A stretch of DNA of 64,000 bases from an uncultured Bacteroidales bacterium (GTDB lineage Bacteria; Bacteroidota; Bacteroidia; Bacteroidales; UBA932). The DNA lies in the NCBI GenBank assembly GCA_944322715.1, contig CALUPT010000006.1, positions 62,001 through 126,000 on the forward strand, in the 5' to 3' direction. Within the stretch, counting starts at the first letter, position 1; every line of letters starts with the position of its first letter. Below are positions 1-7,804 of the stretch, in pieces. The position numbers and the translations under genes were made by a program. The notes beneath the pieces are model-generated. The model was not told the DNA's origin. It did no database searches and saw only the letters and a program-made list of their open reading frames with translations.

Positions 1-2
1 TC

Positions 3-194
3 AGACAAAGGGAACAGTTGAAACAAGAATTGGCTGAACTGGAGAAGAAACCTAAAGACATTTTCTGGGATGTGGAATATGCTATGCTTTCCGCTGGCAT
101 AAAATACTTCAATACCTGTTCAGAATACTGGCTTTATGAACTGGAGAGCGAGTATATAAAGGCGGAGAAAGAGTATCTGAACAATCCGGAATAA
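3..194 (+). CDS. C-terminal part of an unknown protein, cut by the window edge
   Basis: Reading frame 3 is open from the window start to a TAA at 192-194, giving about 63 residues that begin RQREQLKQELAELEKK and end YLNNPE. The first 20 residues are rich in K, E, L and Q and could form a coiled coil. The rest is rich in aromatic and acidic residues (FWDVEYAML, YFNTCSEYW). I do not recognise the family, and the start lies outside the window. It precedes a small patch of HTH and toxin-antitoxin genes, so it may be accessory DNA, but that is inference from position only. Confidence 0.45.
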   Translation, partial: RQREQLKQELAELEKKPKDIFWDVEYAMLSAGIKYFNTCSEYWLYELESEYIKAEKEYLNNPE

Positions 195-240
195 GGCAAT
201 CGCAAAATAGCTGGAAAATGAGAGAAAATTGTATGTCGGA

Positions 241-272
241 AGTTATATAGTTGTATAACTTTTGTATATTTG
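241..272 (+). promoter_or_regulatory. Promoter -7 box with adjacent palindrome, upstream of the XRE gene
   Basis: TATATTTG at 265-272 matches the Bacteroidota -7 consensus TAnnTTTG. Directly upstream lies a perfect inverted repeat, AGTTATA (241-247) and TATAACT (254-260), with a 6-nt spacer. No good -33 TTTG is seen at the usual spacing. The palindrome is a plausible autoregulatory operator for the XRE protein encoded at 339. Transcription from this box would start near 278 and give a leader of about 60 nt. Confidence 0.5.
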
Positions 273-338
273 TCGCATGAAAAAGATAATCGCTTACAAG
301 CCCGAAAAGCGAGATAGACAAGGCTGTGAAACTAAAGA

Positions 339-641
339 ATGAGTATTATGAAAACAAGTGAGATTTACGATGTAAGCGCAGAACTAGAAAAGGAGTTCGG
401 AGCAAAAGGTACACCGCAGAGGGAAGCAGCGATAAACCATGCATGGGAGGAATATAATGCGCAGATTCTGCTTGAAGCCAGAAAAAATGCAGGACTTACG
501 CAGGCGGAACTTGCACAGCGCATAGGGGCAGATAAAGGTTATATTTCCAGAGTAGAGCGAGGATTGACAATTCCCACGGTTTCAACACTTTATAAAATAG
601 CCGCAGCAATGGGAATGACTGTGGAACTTCGTCCGATGTAA
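339..641 (+). CDS. XRE-family helix-turn-helix regulator, antitoxin-like
   Basis: This 100-residue protein has a Cro/C1-type helix-turn-helix in its second half: LLEARKNAGLTQAELAQRIG is followed by KGYISRVERG and a third helix around TVSTLYKIAAAMG. The first 45 residues are acidic and resemble the N-terminal extension of HigA/RelB-like antitoxins in which the HTH follows a short dimerisation region. No toxin gene is adjacent in the same transcription unit, since a hairpin terminator follows at 677-710, so it is either a solitary regulator or an orphan antitoxin. ATG at 348 is an alternative start. The palindrome at 241-260 is the likely binding site (inference). Confidence 0.75.
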   Translation: MSIMKTSEIYDVSAELEKEFGAKGTPQREAAINHAWEEYNAQILLEARKNAGLTQAELAQRIGADKGYISRVERGLTIPTVSTLYKIAAAMGMTVELRPM

Positions 642-676
642 TGTTCCGGAAGGCTATTAAGATCACTCTCAAAATC

Positions 677-710
677 AAGGAGTTGCGAAATTGTCGCGAC
701 TCCTTTTTCT
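677..710 (+). terminator. Rho-independent terminator after the XRE gene
   Basis: AAGGAGT and ACTCCTT form a stem that continues, after one mismatch, with GCGA/TCGC around an AATTG loop. The stem is followed by a T-rich run. It separates the XRE gene from the higBA unit. Confidence 0.75.
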
Positions 711-718
711 TTGTATTT

Positions 719-758
719 ATTCACTTTTTTGTGAATTTTAATAAAATGATTATTTTTG
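719..758 (+). promoter_or_regulatory. higBA promoter with operator-like palindrome
   Basis: TTTG at 728-731, a 19-nt spacer and TATTTTTG at 751-758 match the Bacteroidota consensus TTTG-N19-TAnnTTTG exactly. The inverted repeat ATTCAC (719-724) / GTGAAT (731-736) overlaps the -33 element, which is where a repressing antitoxin would be expected to bind. HigA proteins are known to autoregulate their operons, and this palindrome is the best candidate site here. The start codon of higB is only about 11 nt beyond the expected transcription start. Confidence 0.7.
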
Positions 759-774
759 TAGAAATTATGAGACA

Positions 775-1092
775 ATGGATATACTTTTTGATAAGGATTA
801 TCTGAAAGAACTATATGTCACAGGAAAAACAAGTGACAAGAAGCATAGATACCAACCACAGATAATCAACAAATATGTCCGGGTTATAGATATGATGATG
901 AGTTTACCCGACACATTGTCTTTGATGAGGATAAACTCATTGAATTACGAGAAATTGAAAGGAGATAAAAAAGGATTGTCCTCTGTCAGAGTAAATGACC
1001 AATATAGGATAGAATTTGAAGAATATATTGTAGACGGACAGAGCGTAGCGACAATCTGCAATATAACGGAGTTATCAAACCATTATAAATAA
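775..1092 (+). CDS. higB: HigB-type toxin of the RelE/ParE superfamily
   Basis: The 105-residue protein has the layout of HigB/RelE ribosome-dependent mRNA interferases. An N-terminal basic segment carries DKKHRYQPQIINKYVRVIDMM, and the C-terminal half has the typical strand pattern around YEKLKGDKKGLSSVRVNDQYRIEFE, followed by a final strand with ICNITELSNHYK. Toxins of this family cleave mRNA on the ribosome and are held inactive by the partner antitoxin. The gene precedes higA by 7 nt, and toxin-first order is typical of HigBA and unlike most type II systems. The length matches the family, so it looks intact. Confidence 0.85.
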   Translation: MDILFDKDYLKELYVTGKTSDKKHRYQPQIINKYVRVIDMMMSLPDTLSLMRINSLNYEKLKGDKKGLSSVRVNDQYRIEFEEYIVDGQSVATICNITELSNHYK

Positions 1093-1099
1093 GAAAGAT

Positions 1100-1447
1100 A
1101 TGAATACTTCCATTAAAGGGACAGACCCGAATATGATAGCAAACAATCTTGAGCCTTTCCGACCGACACATCCTGGGGAAGTGCTGAAAGATGAACTGGA
1201 GTATAGAAAAATATCCCAGAAACAGCTGGCGGCAGAAATGGGTATTTCATACACGCTGCTCAATGAGGTACTGAACGGCAAGAGACAGGTAAATACAGAA
1301 CTTGCATTGCTTGTCGAAGCGGCATTGGACATTCCCGCAGAATCACTTTTGCAGATGCAGGCAAGATACAATATGCTTACAGCCAAACGGAATAAATCGT
1401 TTATGGAAAAGTTGCAGAATGTCCGTAAGATTGTCGCTGCGCTTTAA
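1100..1447 (+). CDS. higA: HigA-type antitoxin, XRE helix-turn-helix
   Basis: This 115-residue protein contains the HigA signature RPTHPGEVLKDELEYRKISQ leading into a helix-turn-helix (KQLAAEMGISYTLLNEVLNGKRQVN, residues about 45-70), then a C-terminal helical tail. HigA proteins neutralise HigB and repress the operon. The gene lies 7 nt after higB and is followed by a hairpin terminator, so the two form a self-contained module. The promoter palindrome at 719-736 is the likely target (inference). Confidence 0.88.
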   Translation: MNTSIKGTDPNMIANNLEPFRPTHPGEVLKDELEYRKISQKQLAAEMGISYTLLNEVLNGKRQVNTELALLVEAALDIPAESLLQMQARYNMLTAKRNKSFMEKLQNVRKIVAAL

Positions 1448-1469
1448 TTGCCAATCATTTATAGAAAAC

Positions 1470-1515
1470 AAATCTTCCAATTTGATTTCTGATGAGATTG
1501 AGTTGGAAGATTTTT
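1470..1515 (+). terminator. Terminator of the higBA operon
   Basis: The arms AAATCTTCCAA (1470-1480) and TTGGAAGATTT (1503-1513) are a perfect 11-bp inverted repeat around a 22-nt loop. They are followed by TT and then a T-rich stretch. The position, 22 nt after the higA stop, fits the end of the operon. Confidence 0.7.
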
Positions 1516-1591
1516 CGTTTACAGGGCGGGACAAATTTTCGATACTTGCATTTTGTAACCGGTAAATCGTGGCAAAAAATCGCCGGTATAG

Positions 1592-1627
1592 TTTGCGGTA
1601 TGCGATAAAATATCTATATTTGTCGCA
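1592..1627 (+). promoter_or_regulatory. Consensus promoter of the surface-protein locus, with overlapping palindrome
   Basis: TTTG at 1592-1595, a 19-nt spacer and TATATTTG at 1615-1622 match the Bacteroidota housekeeping promoter. An imperfect palindrome with perfect ends TGCGA (1601-1605) and TCGCA (1623-1627) covers the -7 element. The gene-free stretch 1448-1749 otherwise holds only the higBA terminator, so this is the likely promoter for the lipoprotein at 1750, with a leader of about 120 nt. It may also read on into the long + strand series that follows. Confidence 0.7.
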
Positions 1628-1749
1628 GGTTTTCACGGAAATACGGGCAATCTCAAGTAATGGATTTTATGTCCGGACGGGAAAAGCCTGACGATTTTTT
1701 AGAATTTTATTGGATTTACTTATAATATTTAACCTAAAGGTCTTTTATC

Positions 1750-2784
1750 ATGAATAAAGTTACCAGGTTCATTTCAGCTGCGGCGGCATTGATGCTTGTC
1801 GTTGTGTCGTGCGCTAAACAGGAACTTCCGGTATCGACATTCAAGATGGATTCGACCGCTATCGTTGTTCCGGCCGGGGGGGGTATATGTTCGGTACCGT
1901 ACCAGGTAGCCTCATCTGATGCCGGAGAGACTGTCGAGGCTGTCAGCCCGCAGAACTGGGTCAACGGTTTCGACTACAGCGTAGACGGCGTCATTTCTTT
2001 CAATGTCGATCCAAACGAAGGCACCGAAGACAGGAACACCACAATCACAGTGCTCTATGGCAACCAGACCATTTCTCTGCCTGTGAGCCAGTATAGGCCT
2101 TCCCGTGTTCTTGCATCCGAAATAGAGAACCTTACACTCACGGCTACATTCTGCGCTTTCGACCGTGACAAGACCATATTCCGGCTGATGAATCCGAAGT
2201 CTCTGGGCGAACCGTACACGGATCCGTCTGGAAGACAGTATTATATTACTGCCGGCCAGTTCGCCAGCCAGTATGTGCAGGCATACAATTTCGTCAATCC
2301 AGATGACCCGCAGACCGCGGATGACTTTCTCGTTTACGCCTATGTCGAGCCGACTCTTGACAATAATATGACAGGGTCATTCTTCGATGTCCGTTTCTAT
2401 ATGGAAGGGGACAAGAGGATGATGTCTGTCAGTGATGGGTCGTATGCTCCTGCCGGAAACGCAGAGGTTATCAGAATGGCAGGGGAATACACATACGATG
2501 AGGAAAAGGGGCTTATCTATCTCTATGACGATTCCAATACGATGCCGATGTACCACAAGGATGTGGTCATCAGTCTGAAGAAAGATGGCAGACGGTATAT
2601 TTTCGAAATCGAGGAGACAGTACAGCCTGAGTTCTGGAGGCCGTATCTTTCCGAGATAATGAAAGAGACCGGTATAGATCTTATGACGGAGCCTAACTTC
2701 GGCTTTACCCTTTCCAACTATACACAGACGGAATTTTATATGCCGTTCGGTTCGCTTGTCTATACCTTGAAGGTTATGGACTGA
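1750..2784 (+). CDS. Lipoprotein with a BACON-like N-terminal domain
   Basis: The 344-residue product begins with a lipoprotein signal (FISAAAALMLVVVSCAKQE), giving lipidation at Cys19. Residues about 30-115 look like a BACON domain, a Bacteroidota beta-sandwich often found on surface proteins: alternating strands with NWVNGFDYSVDGVISFNV and RNTTITVLYGNQTISLPVSQ. The remaining 230 residues are beta-rich with no family I recognise. The gene opens the surface-protein locus and is 38 nt before the next lipoprotein gene. Codons 43-45 (GGG GGG GGT) sit on a run of eight G, so a change in tract length would truncate the protein early. A binding or recognition role on the cell surface is inferred. 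Confidence 0.8.
   Translation: MNKVTRFISAAAALMLVVVSCAKQELPVSTFKMDSTAIVVPAGGGICSVPYQVASSDAGETVEAVSPQNWVNGFDYSVDGVISFNVDPNEGTEDRNTTITVLYGNQTISLPVSQYRPSRVLASEIENLTLTATFCAFDRDKTIFRLMNPKSLGEPYTDPSGRQYYITAGQFASQYVQAYNFVNPDDPQTADDFLVYAYVEPTLDNNMTGSFFDVRFYMEGDKRMMSVSDGSYAPAGNAEVIRMAGEYTYDEEKGLIYLYDDSNTMPMYHKDVVISLKKDGRRYIFEIEETVQPEFWRPYLSEIMKETGIDLMTEPNFGFTLSNYTQTEFYMPFGSLVYTLKVMD
1876..1883 (+). repeat. G8 homopolymer inside the lipoprotein gene
   Basis: Eight consecutive G are followed by TAT, in frame as Gly43-Gly44-Gly45. A tract of the same length followed by the same TAT occurs at 60722-60729, where it coincides with a frameshift. Runs this long are exceptional in the window. It is a candidate contingency tract for slipped-strand phase variation (inference). 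Confidence 0.6.
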
Positions 2785-2822
2785 CAGGCCGCTGAATAGA
2801 AACAACTTAACAGACCGATAAT

Positions 2823-4907
2823 ATGAAAAGGAATGCGATTATTGCAGGGACTGCATTGTCCCTCGCATGTGTTCTTGCACTCTCTTCGTGCAAGAAAGAT
2901 GAAATCAATGCCAGTGAGGCTCCTACTGTGAAACTTGAGGCCGTAGAGCAAGGTATTTCTACCGTCTCTTTCCGTATCACGGCCACAAATGCTGCGGAAG
3001 TGGCGTATGTGGAGCAGGATGATCTCTCATCGGTACCGTCAGCAAGGGCTATCCTGACTGCAGGGGAAAAGGCTGCGGCTTCCGATGTGATTGAAAAGGG
3101 AGACTGCACTCCTGGCGAAACCTATTACTTTGCCGCAGCTGCTGTCTCTGAAACAGGAGAATATTCCGAAGTGGCTACAATTTCTCTTACGGCAGCCGGT
3201 ACCGACTGTTCGTTCGAATTCACCATAAATACTACAACGGATGAGGCTATCGTATATACTGTGACACCATCGGATGATAATGTGTCGTATGTCGTATCTG
3301 TCCTTCCTGCAGCAACATTCGGTGAATCTTCGGATGATGAGATATTCGATGCCATAGTAAACGCAATTACCGAATCCGCAGAAGAGTCAGGGGAAACTAT
3401 GGCTGAGTATATAGAGAGCATATCCAAAAAAGGTGAGGAGCACGGGACAGTCCTCAACCTGACAGCCAAGACTGCTTACCTTCTTGTGGCTGTGGGTATA
3501 GAGAGCGATGGCTCGCAGAGTTCTCCGCTTGCCAGGGAGAGTGTATCCACTACAGCTCCTAAGGATGAGATGACATTCGAGATGTCAGTGACCGATATAT
3601 CTTCATATTCGGCTCATTTCACTGTAAAACCGAACACAAACGACAATTATATATTCCTTTGTCATCCTGCAGCAAACTATTCTGATGTCAATGTCGATGA
3701 TCCGGAAGAGAAGGGTGTTCCGGTTAAGGTCGATAACACGGTTGAGGCCAACAAGGCTGCGGACGCATATATTGAAGGCGTAAAACATTTGCTGGATCAG
3801 AATATAGGACTGTATCAGGGCAGTTATGACCTGACTATGGATCTGACATCCGATACCAAATACTACTATTTCGCGTTCGCATACGAACCGGGTCTCGGCC
3901 GTCAGAGCGACTGCCAGATGTGGGTGTTTACAACAAAGCATGGCTATACTCCTGAAGAATTCAAGGCAACAATAGATTTCAAGACAATCACATCTACAAC
4001 AGTTGTGGTTGATGTGACTCCTGAAAACGAGGAAATGTATGGTACATACTGGGGGGCATTTGCCTTCCCTACAGCTGATTATTCAGCTCAAAAAGCGCAG
4101 GATGCCGTTGTGGATATGCTTGAAGCACATGTCAAATTGCAGCAGGAGAATGGAAATGCGAACTATACCATCCAGGATGCTGTACAATCGATTCTCTACA
4201 ACGGCATACAGCAGTTCCTGCTGGTTGAAAACCTGCTTCCGGGTACGGATTATACCTTTGTGCTCGTGCCTGTTGCCTCTGATGGAACACCGGCCGATAA
4301 TGATTATGTAGTGACAAGCACTTTCAAGACAATGTCTGATTCTGCGGATGGTCCGACAGCTTCTGTAGAGCTTCTCGGATATTATGATGCCGATGCAGTC
4401 TACGAAGCCAACATATTCCCTGTTATGTCCAAGCCGAGTCAGGCAGGTGCATATTATATTGCGGCATTCAAAGTAACTCTTGCAGAGAAAGCTGCTTTGT
4501 GCCGTTATTTAGTAGCGGAGGGCTCAAATTACGAGAGTGAGGATGCGATGATCGGTGAATATGATAGCTACACGGAAATGACGGACGACCAGTTCCTTAC
4601 CATGTACGGAGATCCATCGTGGACAGAGATTCCGGCTGGGAATTATGAAGATGAAACTACTGCATACATTTTCGTGCTGAAACCATATTATGATGCTGAT
4701 AATTTCACTTCGCCTGCAATTTGGGGAGCAAAGAATACCCTTATAGTTATGGCCAAGAATGATGAAGGTGTCTGGGGAGCATCCGGAAGGAAATTCTTCT
4801 ATATAAGTTCTGCTACCGGATACTACGGACAGAATATCCCGGAGAAAGGTCAGGTCCTCAGTGATGTCGCAGACCTCAAGACTCTGGTAGAATCACTTGG
4901 GCAGTAG
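2823..4907 (+). CDS. Large lipoprotein built from fibronectin III-like repeats
   Basis: The 694-residue protein has a lipoprotein signal (LSLACVLALSSCKKDE, lipidated Cys near 23). Behind it are several beta-sandwich repeats of fibronectin type III character. Each repeat has a 'tttsVsfrvtp' opening strand and a closing 'lt.gt.Yyf.v.a....g' segment, for example PGETYYFAAAAVSETGEYS, AKTAYLLVAVGIESDGSQS, DTKYYYFAFAYEPGLGRQS and GTDYTFVLVPVASDGTPAD. Such proteins are usually surface-exposed binding or scaffold proteins in Bacteroidota. No catalytic motif is visible. It lies between the BACON lipoprotein and the DUF6029 barrel, with 113 nt before the next gene and no clear promoter there. A substrate-binding role is inferred from context. 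Confidence 0.8.
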   Translation: MKRNAIIAGTALSLACVLALSSCKKDEINASEAPTVKLEAVEQGISTVSFRITATNAAEVAYVEQDDLSSVPSARAILTAGEKAAASDVIEKGDCTPGETYYFAAAAVSETGEYSEVATISLTAAGTDCSFEFTINTTTDEAIVYTVTPSDDNVSYVVSVLPAATFGESSDDEIFDAIVNAITESAEESGETMAEYIESISKKGEEHGTVLNLTAKTAYLLVAVGIESDGSQSSPLARESVSTTAPKDEMTFEMSVTDISSYSAHFTVKPNTNDNYIFLCHPAANYSDVNVDDPEEKGVPVKVDNTVEANKAADAYIEGVKHLLDQNIGLYQGSYDLTMDLTSDTKYYYFAFAYEPGLGRQSDCQMWVFTTKHGYTPEEFKATIDFKTITSTTVVVDVTPENEEMYGTYWGAFAFPTADYSAQKAQDAVVDMLEAHVKLQQENGNANYTIQDAVQSILYNGIQQFLLVENLLPGTDYTFVLVPVASDGTPADNDYVVTSTFKTMSDSADGPTASVELLGYYDADAVYEANIFPVMSKPSQAGAYYIAAFKVTLAEKAALCRYLVAEGSNYESEDAMIGEYDSYTEMTDDQFLTMYGDPSWTEIPAGNYEDETTAYIFVLKPYYDADNFTSPAIWGAKNTLIVMAKNDEGVWGASGRKFFYISSATGYYGQNIPEKGQVLSDVADLKTLVESLGQ

Positions 4908-5019
4908 AAGACAGGCGATCATTTAGATGGCATACTATAAGATTTAATGTTTTACAAGAGAGGGCAGAGCGGATGCTGCAGGGCATCTTCTCTGCCGATT
5001 CTCTGTCTGTCGGAGGGTT

Positions 5020-6645
5020 ATGGATATTATACGGATACCATTGGTTGTCGCAGGGCTTCTGTCGTTCGGATTCTATGCCGGAGCGCAGTTGAGGCTGGGG
5101 GAGGGACAGGTCTCTGCCAGTCTCGAGTCGAACTCGGTGTATTATGTGGATGACAAGACCATCGGTGATGGCCCGGAAGACAGGTTCGGCACCAACAATT
5201 ATCTCAAGGTGGATTATTCGCTGGGCCGTTTCTCCGCCGGGATCCAGCTGGAGGGCTATATGCCTGCCCTGTACGGCTATGAGCTGGGGGAGCAGCCGGA
5301 TGTCCGCAAGTTCTTTCTTGCCGGCAAATATGTGCAGTGGACGGATGACAGTTTCGAGGTCAGGGCGGGGGATATCTATGACCAGTTCGGCAACGGTCTT
5401 GTCTTCAGAAGCTATGAGGACAGGCAGCTGGGGCTGAACAATTCCCTTGAAGGTATCAGGGGTATCTACAGGCTTTCGAACTATCTTACGGTCAAGGGAC
5501 TGTATGGCCGCCCGAGGCTGTACACCAATTATGCCGGCTCCTGGATCAGGGGGGCGGATCTGAGCGTGTCCGTGGCTGACATTTTCGGCTGGAATGCTGT
5601 CTTCCTCAATGTCGAGGGCAGCTATGTCAACCGCTATGAGGCTCTGGACAAGGATGAGTCCATCGATTTCAACTCATACTACAGGCTCGACACCCCATCC
5701 CTCAATATGGCTTCCGGGAGAATCAATTTCAACTGGAACACATTGTCCCTGTCCGGGGAATATGCCTGGAAAAGCAAGGACATAATGATCGGTACGACCT
5801 CTGTCGCCACTGAAGGCTCTGCCGTCTATGCAGAGGCTCTGTACAGCTGGAAGACTCTGAGCGTTTCGGCGACATACCGTATGCTGGACAATATGGGTAC
5901 GAACCTTACACTGTATGGCAGCGGGACGGGCAATATGATGAACTATCTGCCGTCATTGACAAGGCAGTACACCTATATGCTTGCCAACCTGAATCCTTAT
6001 CAGGTCAATACCGTAGGAGAGCAGGCAGGCCAGGTGGATCTCTTCTATTCCCTTAGGAGTCCGTCTGCCCGTCACAGGTACTGGAACTTCCACGTCAACT
6101 GGTCGGGGGCATATACGCTCAGGCCTGAACAGAGCCAGACAGGCAGGACAGGACTTATGTGGAGCGATGTCAATTTTGATGTGGAGAGGCAGTGGAGCAA
6201 GTCCCTGAAGACCATTTTCCTGTTCTCGAGACAGGAGATGAGTCCTAGCAAGGGATTCCAGCAACTTCTGTACACATCCGACATATTCGTTGCGGATGTA
6301 ACCTGGAAATTCCACAGGAACATGTCCCTGAGGGCAGAGCTGCAGTACCTGCTCTGCGAGAACAGCGAGGATGAATGGATGGACGGGCATTGCGAAGGTG
6401 ACTGGGTGGCTGCACTTGTGGAGTTCAGCGTGGCTCCGAGGTGGAGCGTCTATGTCAGCGATATGTACAATATCGGGATGACAAAGGTACATTACTATGA
6501 CGGGGGAGTCAGCTATTCCAAAGGCCGCACGAGAGTGCAGCTGAGCTATGGCAGGCACAGGGCCGGGTATGTCTGCTCGGGCGGAGTGTGCAGATATTCT
6601 CCGGCATATACAGGTGTGAATCTGCTGCTGACGACGGCGTTTTGA
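5020..6645 (+). CDS. DUF6029-type outer-membrane beta-barrel
   Basis: The 541-residue product has a cleavable signal peptide (IPLVVAGLLSFGFYAGAQ). The rest alternates amphipathic strands with short turns, as in an outer-membrane barrel, for example YLKVDYSLGRFSAGIQLEGY, SLSGEYAWKSKDIMIG and TRVQLSYGRHRAG, and it ends in TTAF, a terminal Phe typical of barrels. The sequence around EVRAGDIYDQFGNGLVFRSYEDR resembles DUF6029 proteins of Bacteroidota, which often stand next to Omp28 genes. That is the case here, where the Omp28 gene follows after 23 nt. The molecular function of the family is not established, and a role in handling exported substrates of this locus is inference. Confidence 0.78.
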   Translation: MDIIRIPLVVAGLLSFGFYAGAQLRLGEGQVSASLESNSVYYVDDKTIGDGPEDRFGTNNYLKVDYSLGRFSAGIQLEGYMPALYGYELGEQPDVRKFFLAGKYVQWTDDSFEVRAGDIYDQFGNGLVFRSYEDRQLGLNNSLEGIRGIYRLSNYLTVKGLYGRPRLYTNYAGSWIRGADLSVSVADIFGWNAVFLNVEGSYVNRYEALDKDESIDFNSYYRLDTPSLNMASGRINFNWNTLSLSGEYAWKSKDIMIGTTSVATEGSAVYAEALYSWKTLSVSATYRMLDNMGTNLTLYGSGTGNMMNYLPSLTRQYTYMLANLNPYQVNTVGEQAGQVDLFYSLRSPSARHRYWNFHVNWSGAYTLRPEQSQTGRTGLMWSDVNFDVERQWSKSLKTIFLFSRQEMSPSKGFQQLLYTSDIFVADVTWKFHRNMSLRAELQYLLCENSEDEWMDGHCEGDWVAALVEFSVAPRWSVYVSDMYNIGMTKVHYYDGGVSYSKGRTRVQLSYGRHRAGYVCSGGVCRYSPAYTGVNLLLTTAF

Positions 6646-6668
6646 TGGGAATGTAATATTTAGCGTAT

Positions 6669-7784
6669 ATGAAAAGTTTTTCAAAGTTTATGAAGATATC
6701 GGTTCTGTCAGCCTTGGCTGTGTGTGGGCTGGTATCCTGCAGCAAGGATGATGGGGTGGTGATATCCGATGTCCTGAAGGTCGTTCCGAGCAAGATGCTA
6801 ATTGAGCCGAACGGTTTCGATGTTGTCACTTTCACTGTAGAATACGATGGGATAGATGTCACGGACAAGTCTACGGTATATATGGCGGATGGTTCAGTGG
6901 CAGGTCTGACATTCGCAACTGATGCGGAAGGGTCCTACGGTTTCTATGCAGAATATAACGGAGAACGTTCGGAGACGGTGACAATTGTTGCGACTGGTTC
7001 AATGCCAGCCATTCCTGAGGATCCGGAGCCGGACAATACCGCGTTCGTCCGCAGGTCGCTGATGATATTGTTCACGAGTACTGACTGTTCAATGTGCCCA
7101 TACGCGATTTCTGCCCTGCATCAGCTGTCGTTGTCCCCGGCAAGGAACAGCTATGTCCTTGTGGAGTGCCATTCTGTGGCCCGGAACGACCCTGCTTATT
7201 ATAGCGGTCCTCTTATGAGCGTCTATGGCAGCGATGTGACACCGTATGTAAGTGCCGATCTTGATGTGAATCTTGCAATTGTGGGAGGGAATCCATCGAT
7301 TGATGCCGGTATGAGAAATTACTGGAGTCTTGTCAATGAAGCCGCATCCAGCCGTCCGGCACAGGCGGGGATTGCTGCAAGTTCTGTCCTTATCGGCAGC
7401 ACTGTGTCGGTTTCCATGTCAGTCAAGGCAGCGCAGACAGGAGAATACAAGGTGGCCGCATGGTTGCTCGAGGATGATATCTACGGGTCGCAGCTTAACA
7501 GCGGCGCTGCCGGGAATATAGATTTCAATATACACAACGACTGTCTGCGTTATGCCCAGTACACGGGGAGCGGCAGGGATGCGGACTATACCGGAGTCTC
7601 TCTCGGGACAGTCAATGCAGGCGAGGAGGCAGGCTATACATTCTCCATTCCGGTAGAGGATGGATGGGATGTGGACAACTGTCATCTGGTGCTTCTTGTC
7701 ACCGCAGAGGATGGAGGAAGTTTCTATGTAAACAATGCGGCAAAGTGCGAGATTGGCGGGACTGTCGCATACGAATATGAATGA
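6669..7784 (+). CDS. Omp28-related lipoprotein with a thioredoxin-like CxxC
   Basis: This 371-residue lipoprotein (signal SVLSALAVCGLVSCSKDD) has an N-terminal Ig-like region. A domain typical of Omp28-related proteins begins at RRSLMILFTSTDCSMCPYA, with a CSMC motif at residues 140-143 placed as in a thioredoxin fold. The C-terminal 150 residues are a beta-sandwich (VSVSMSVKAAQTGEYKVAAWLLEDD). Omp28 was first described as a surface antigen of Porphyromonas gingivalis, but its biochemical role is unsettled. The gene follows the DUF6029 barrel by 23 nt and shares a locus with a TlpA-like protein at 22992, which suggests a redox or disulfide role in this system (inference). Confidence 0.82.
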   Translation: MKSFSKFMKISVLSALAVCGLVSCSKDDGVVISDVLKVVPSKMLIEPNGFDVVTFTVEYDGIDVTDKSTVYMADGSVAGLTFATDAEGSYGFYAEYNGERSETVTIVATGSMPAIPEDPEPDNTAFVRRSLMILFTSTDCSMCPYAISALHQLSLSPARNSYVLVECHSVARNDPAYYSGPLMSVYGSDVTPYVSADLDVNLAIVGGNPSIDAGMRNYWSLVNEAASSRPAQAGIAASSVLIGSTVSVSMSVKAAQTGEYKVAAWLLEDDIYGSQLNSGAAGNIDFNIHNDCLRYAQYTGSGRDADYTGVSLGTVNAGEEAGYTFSIPVEDGWDVDNCHLVLLVTAEDGGSFYVNNAAKCEIGGTVAYEYE

Positions 7785-7804
7785 TAATGTATTATTGTAA
7801 TATT

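Noticed and set aside
277..342. Short frame MKKIIAYKPEKRDRQ... overlapping the XRE start by ATGA, with a second frame (DKAVKLKNEYYENK) suggesting a frameshifted small gene.
   Set aside because: The -7 box at 265-272 would place the transcript start at about its first codon, and the coding signal is too short to support. A relic is possible but not shown.
2823..4907. Repeats in the fibronectin-type lipoprotein as DNA-level tandem repeats.
   Set aside because: The repeats are visible only at protein level and are diverged. No DNA repeat suitable for recombination is evident.
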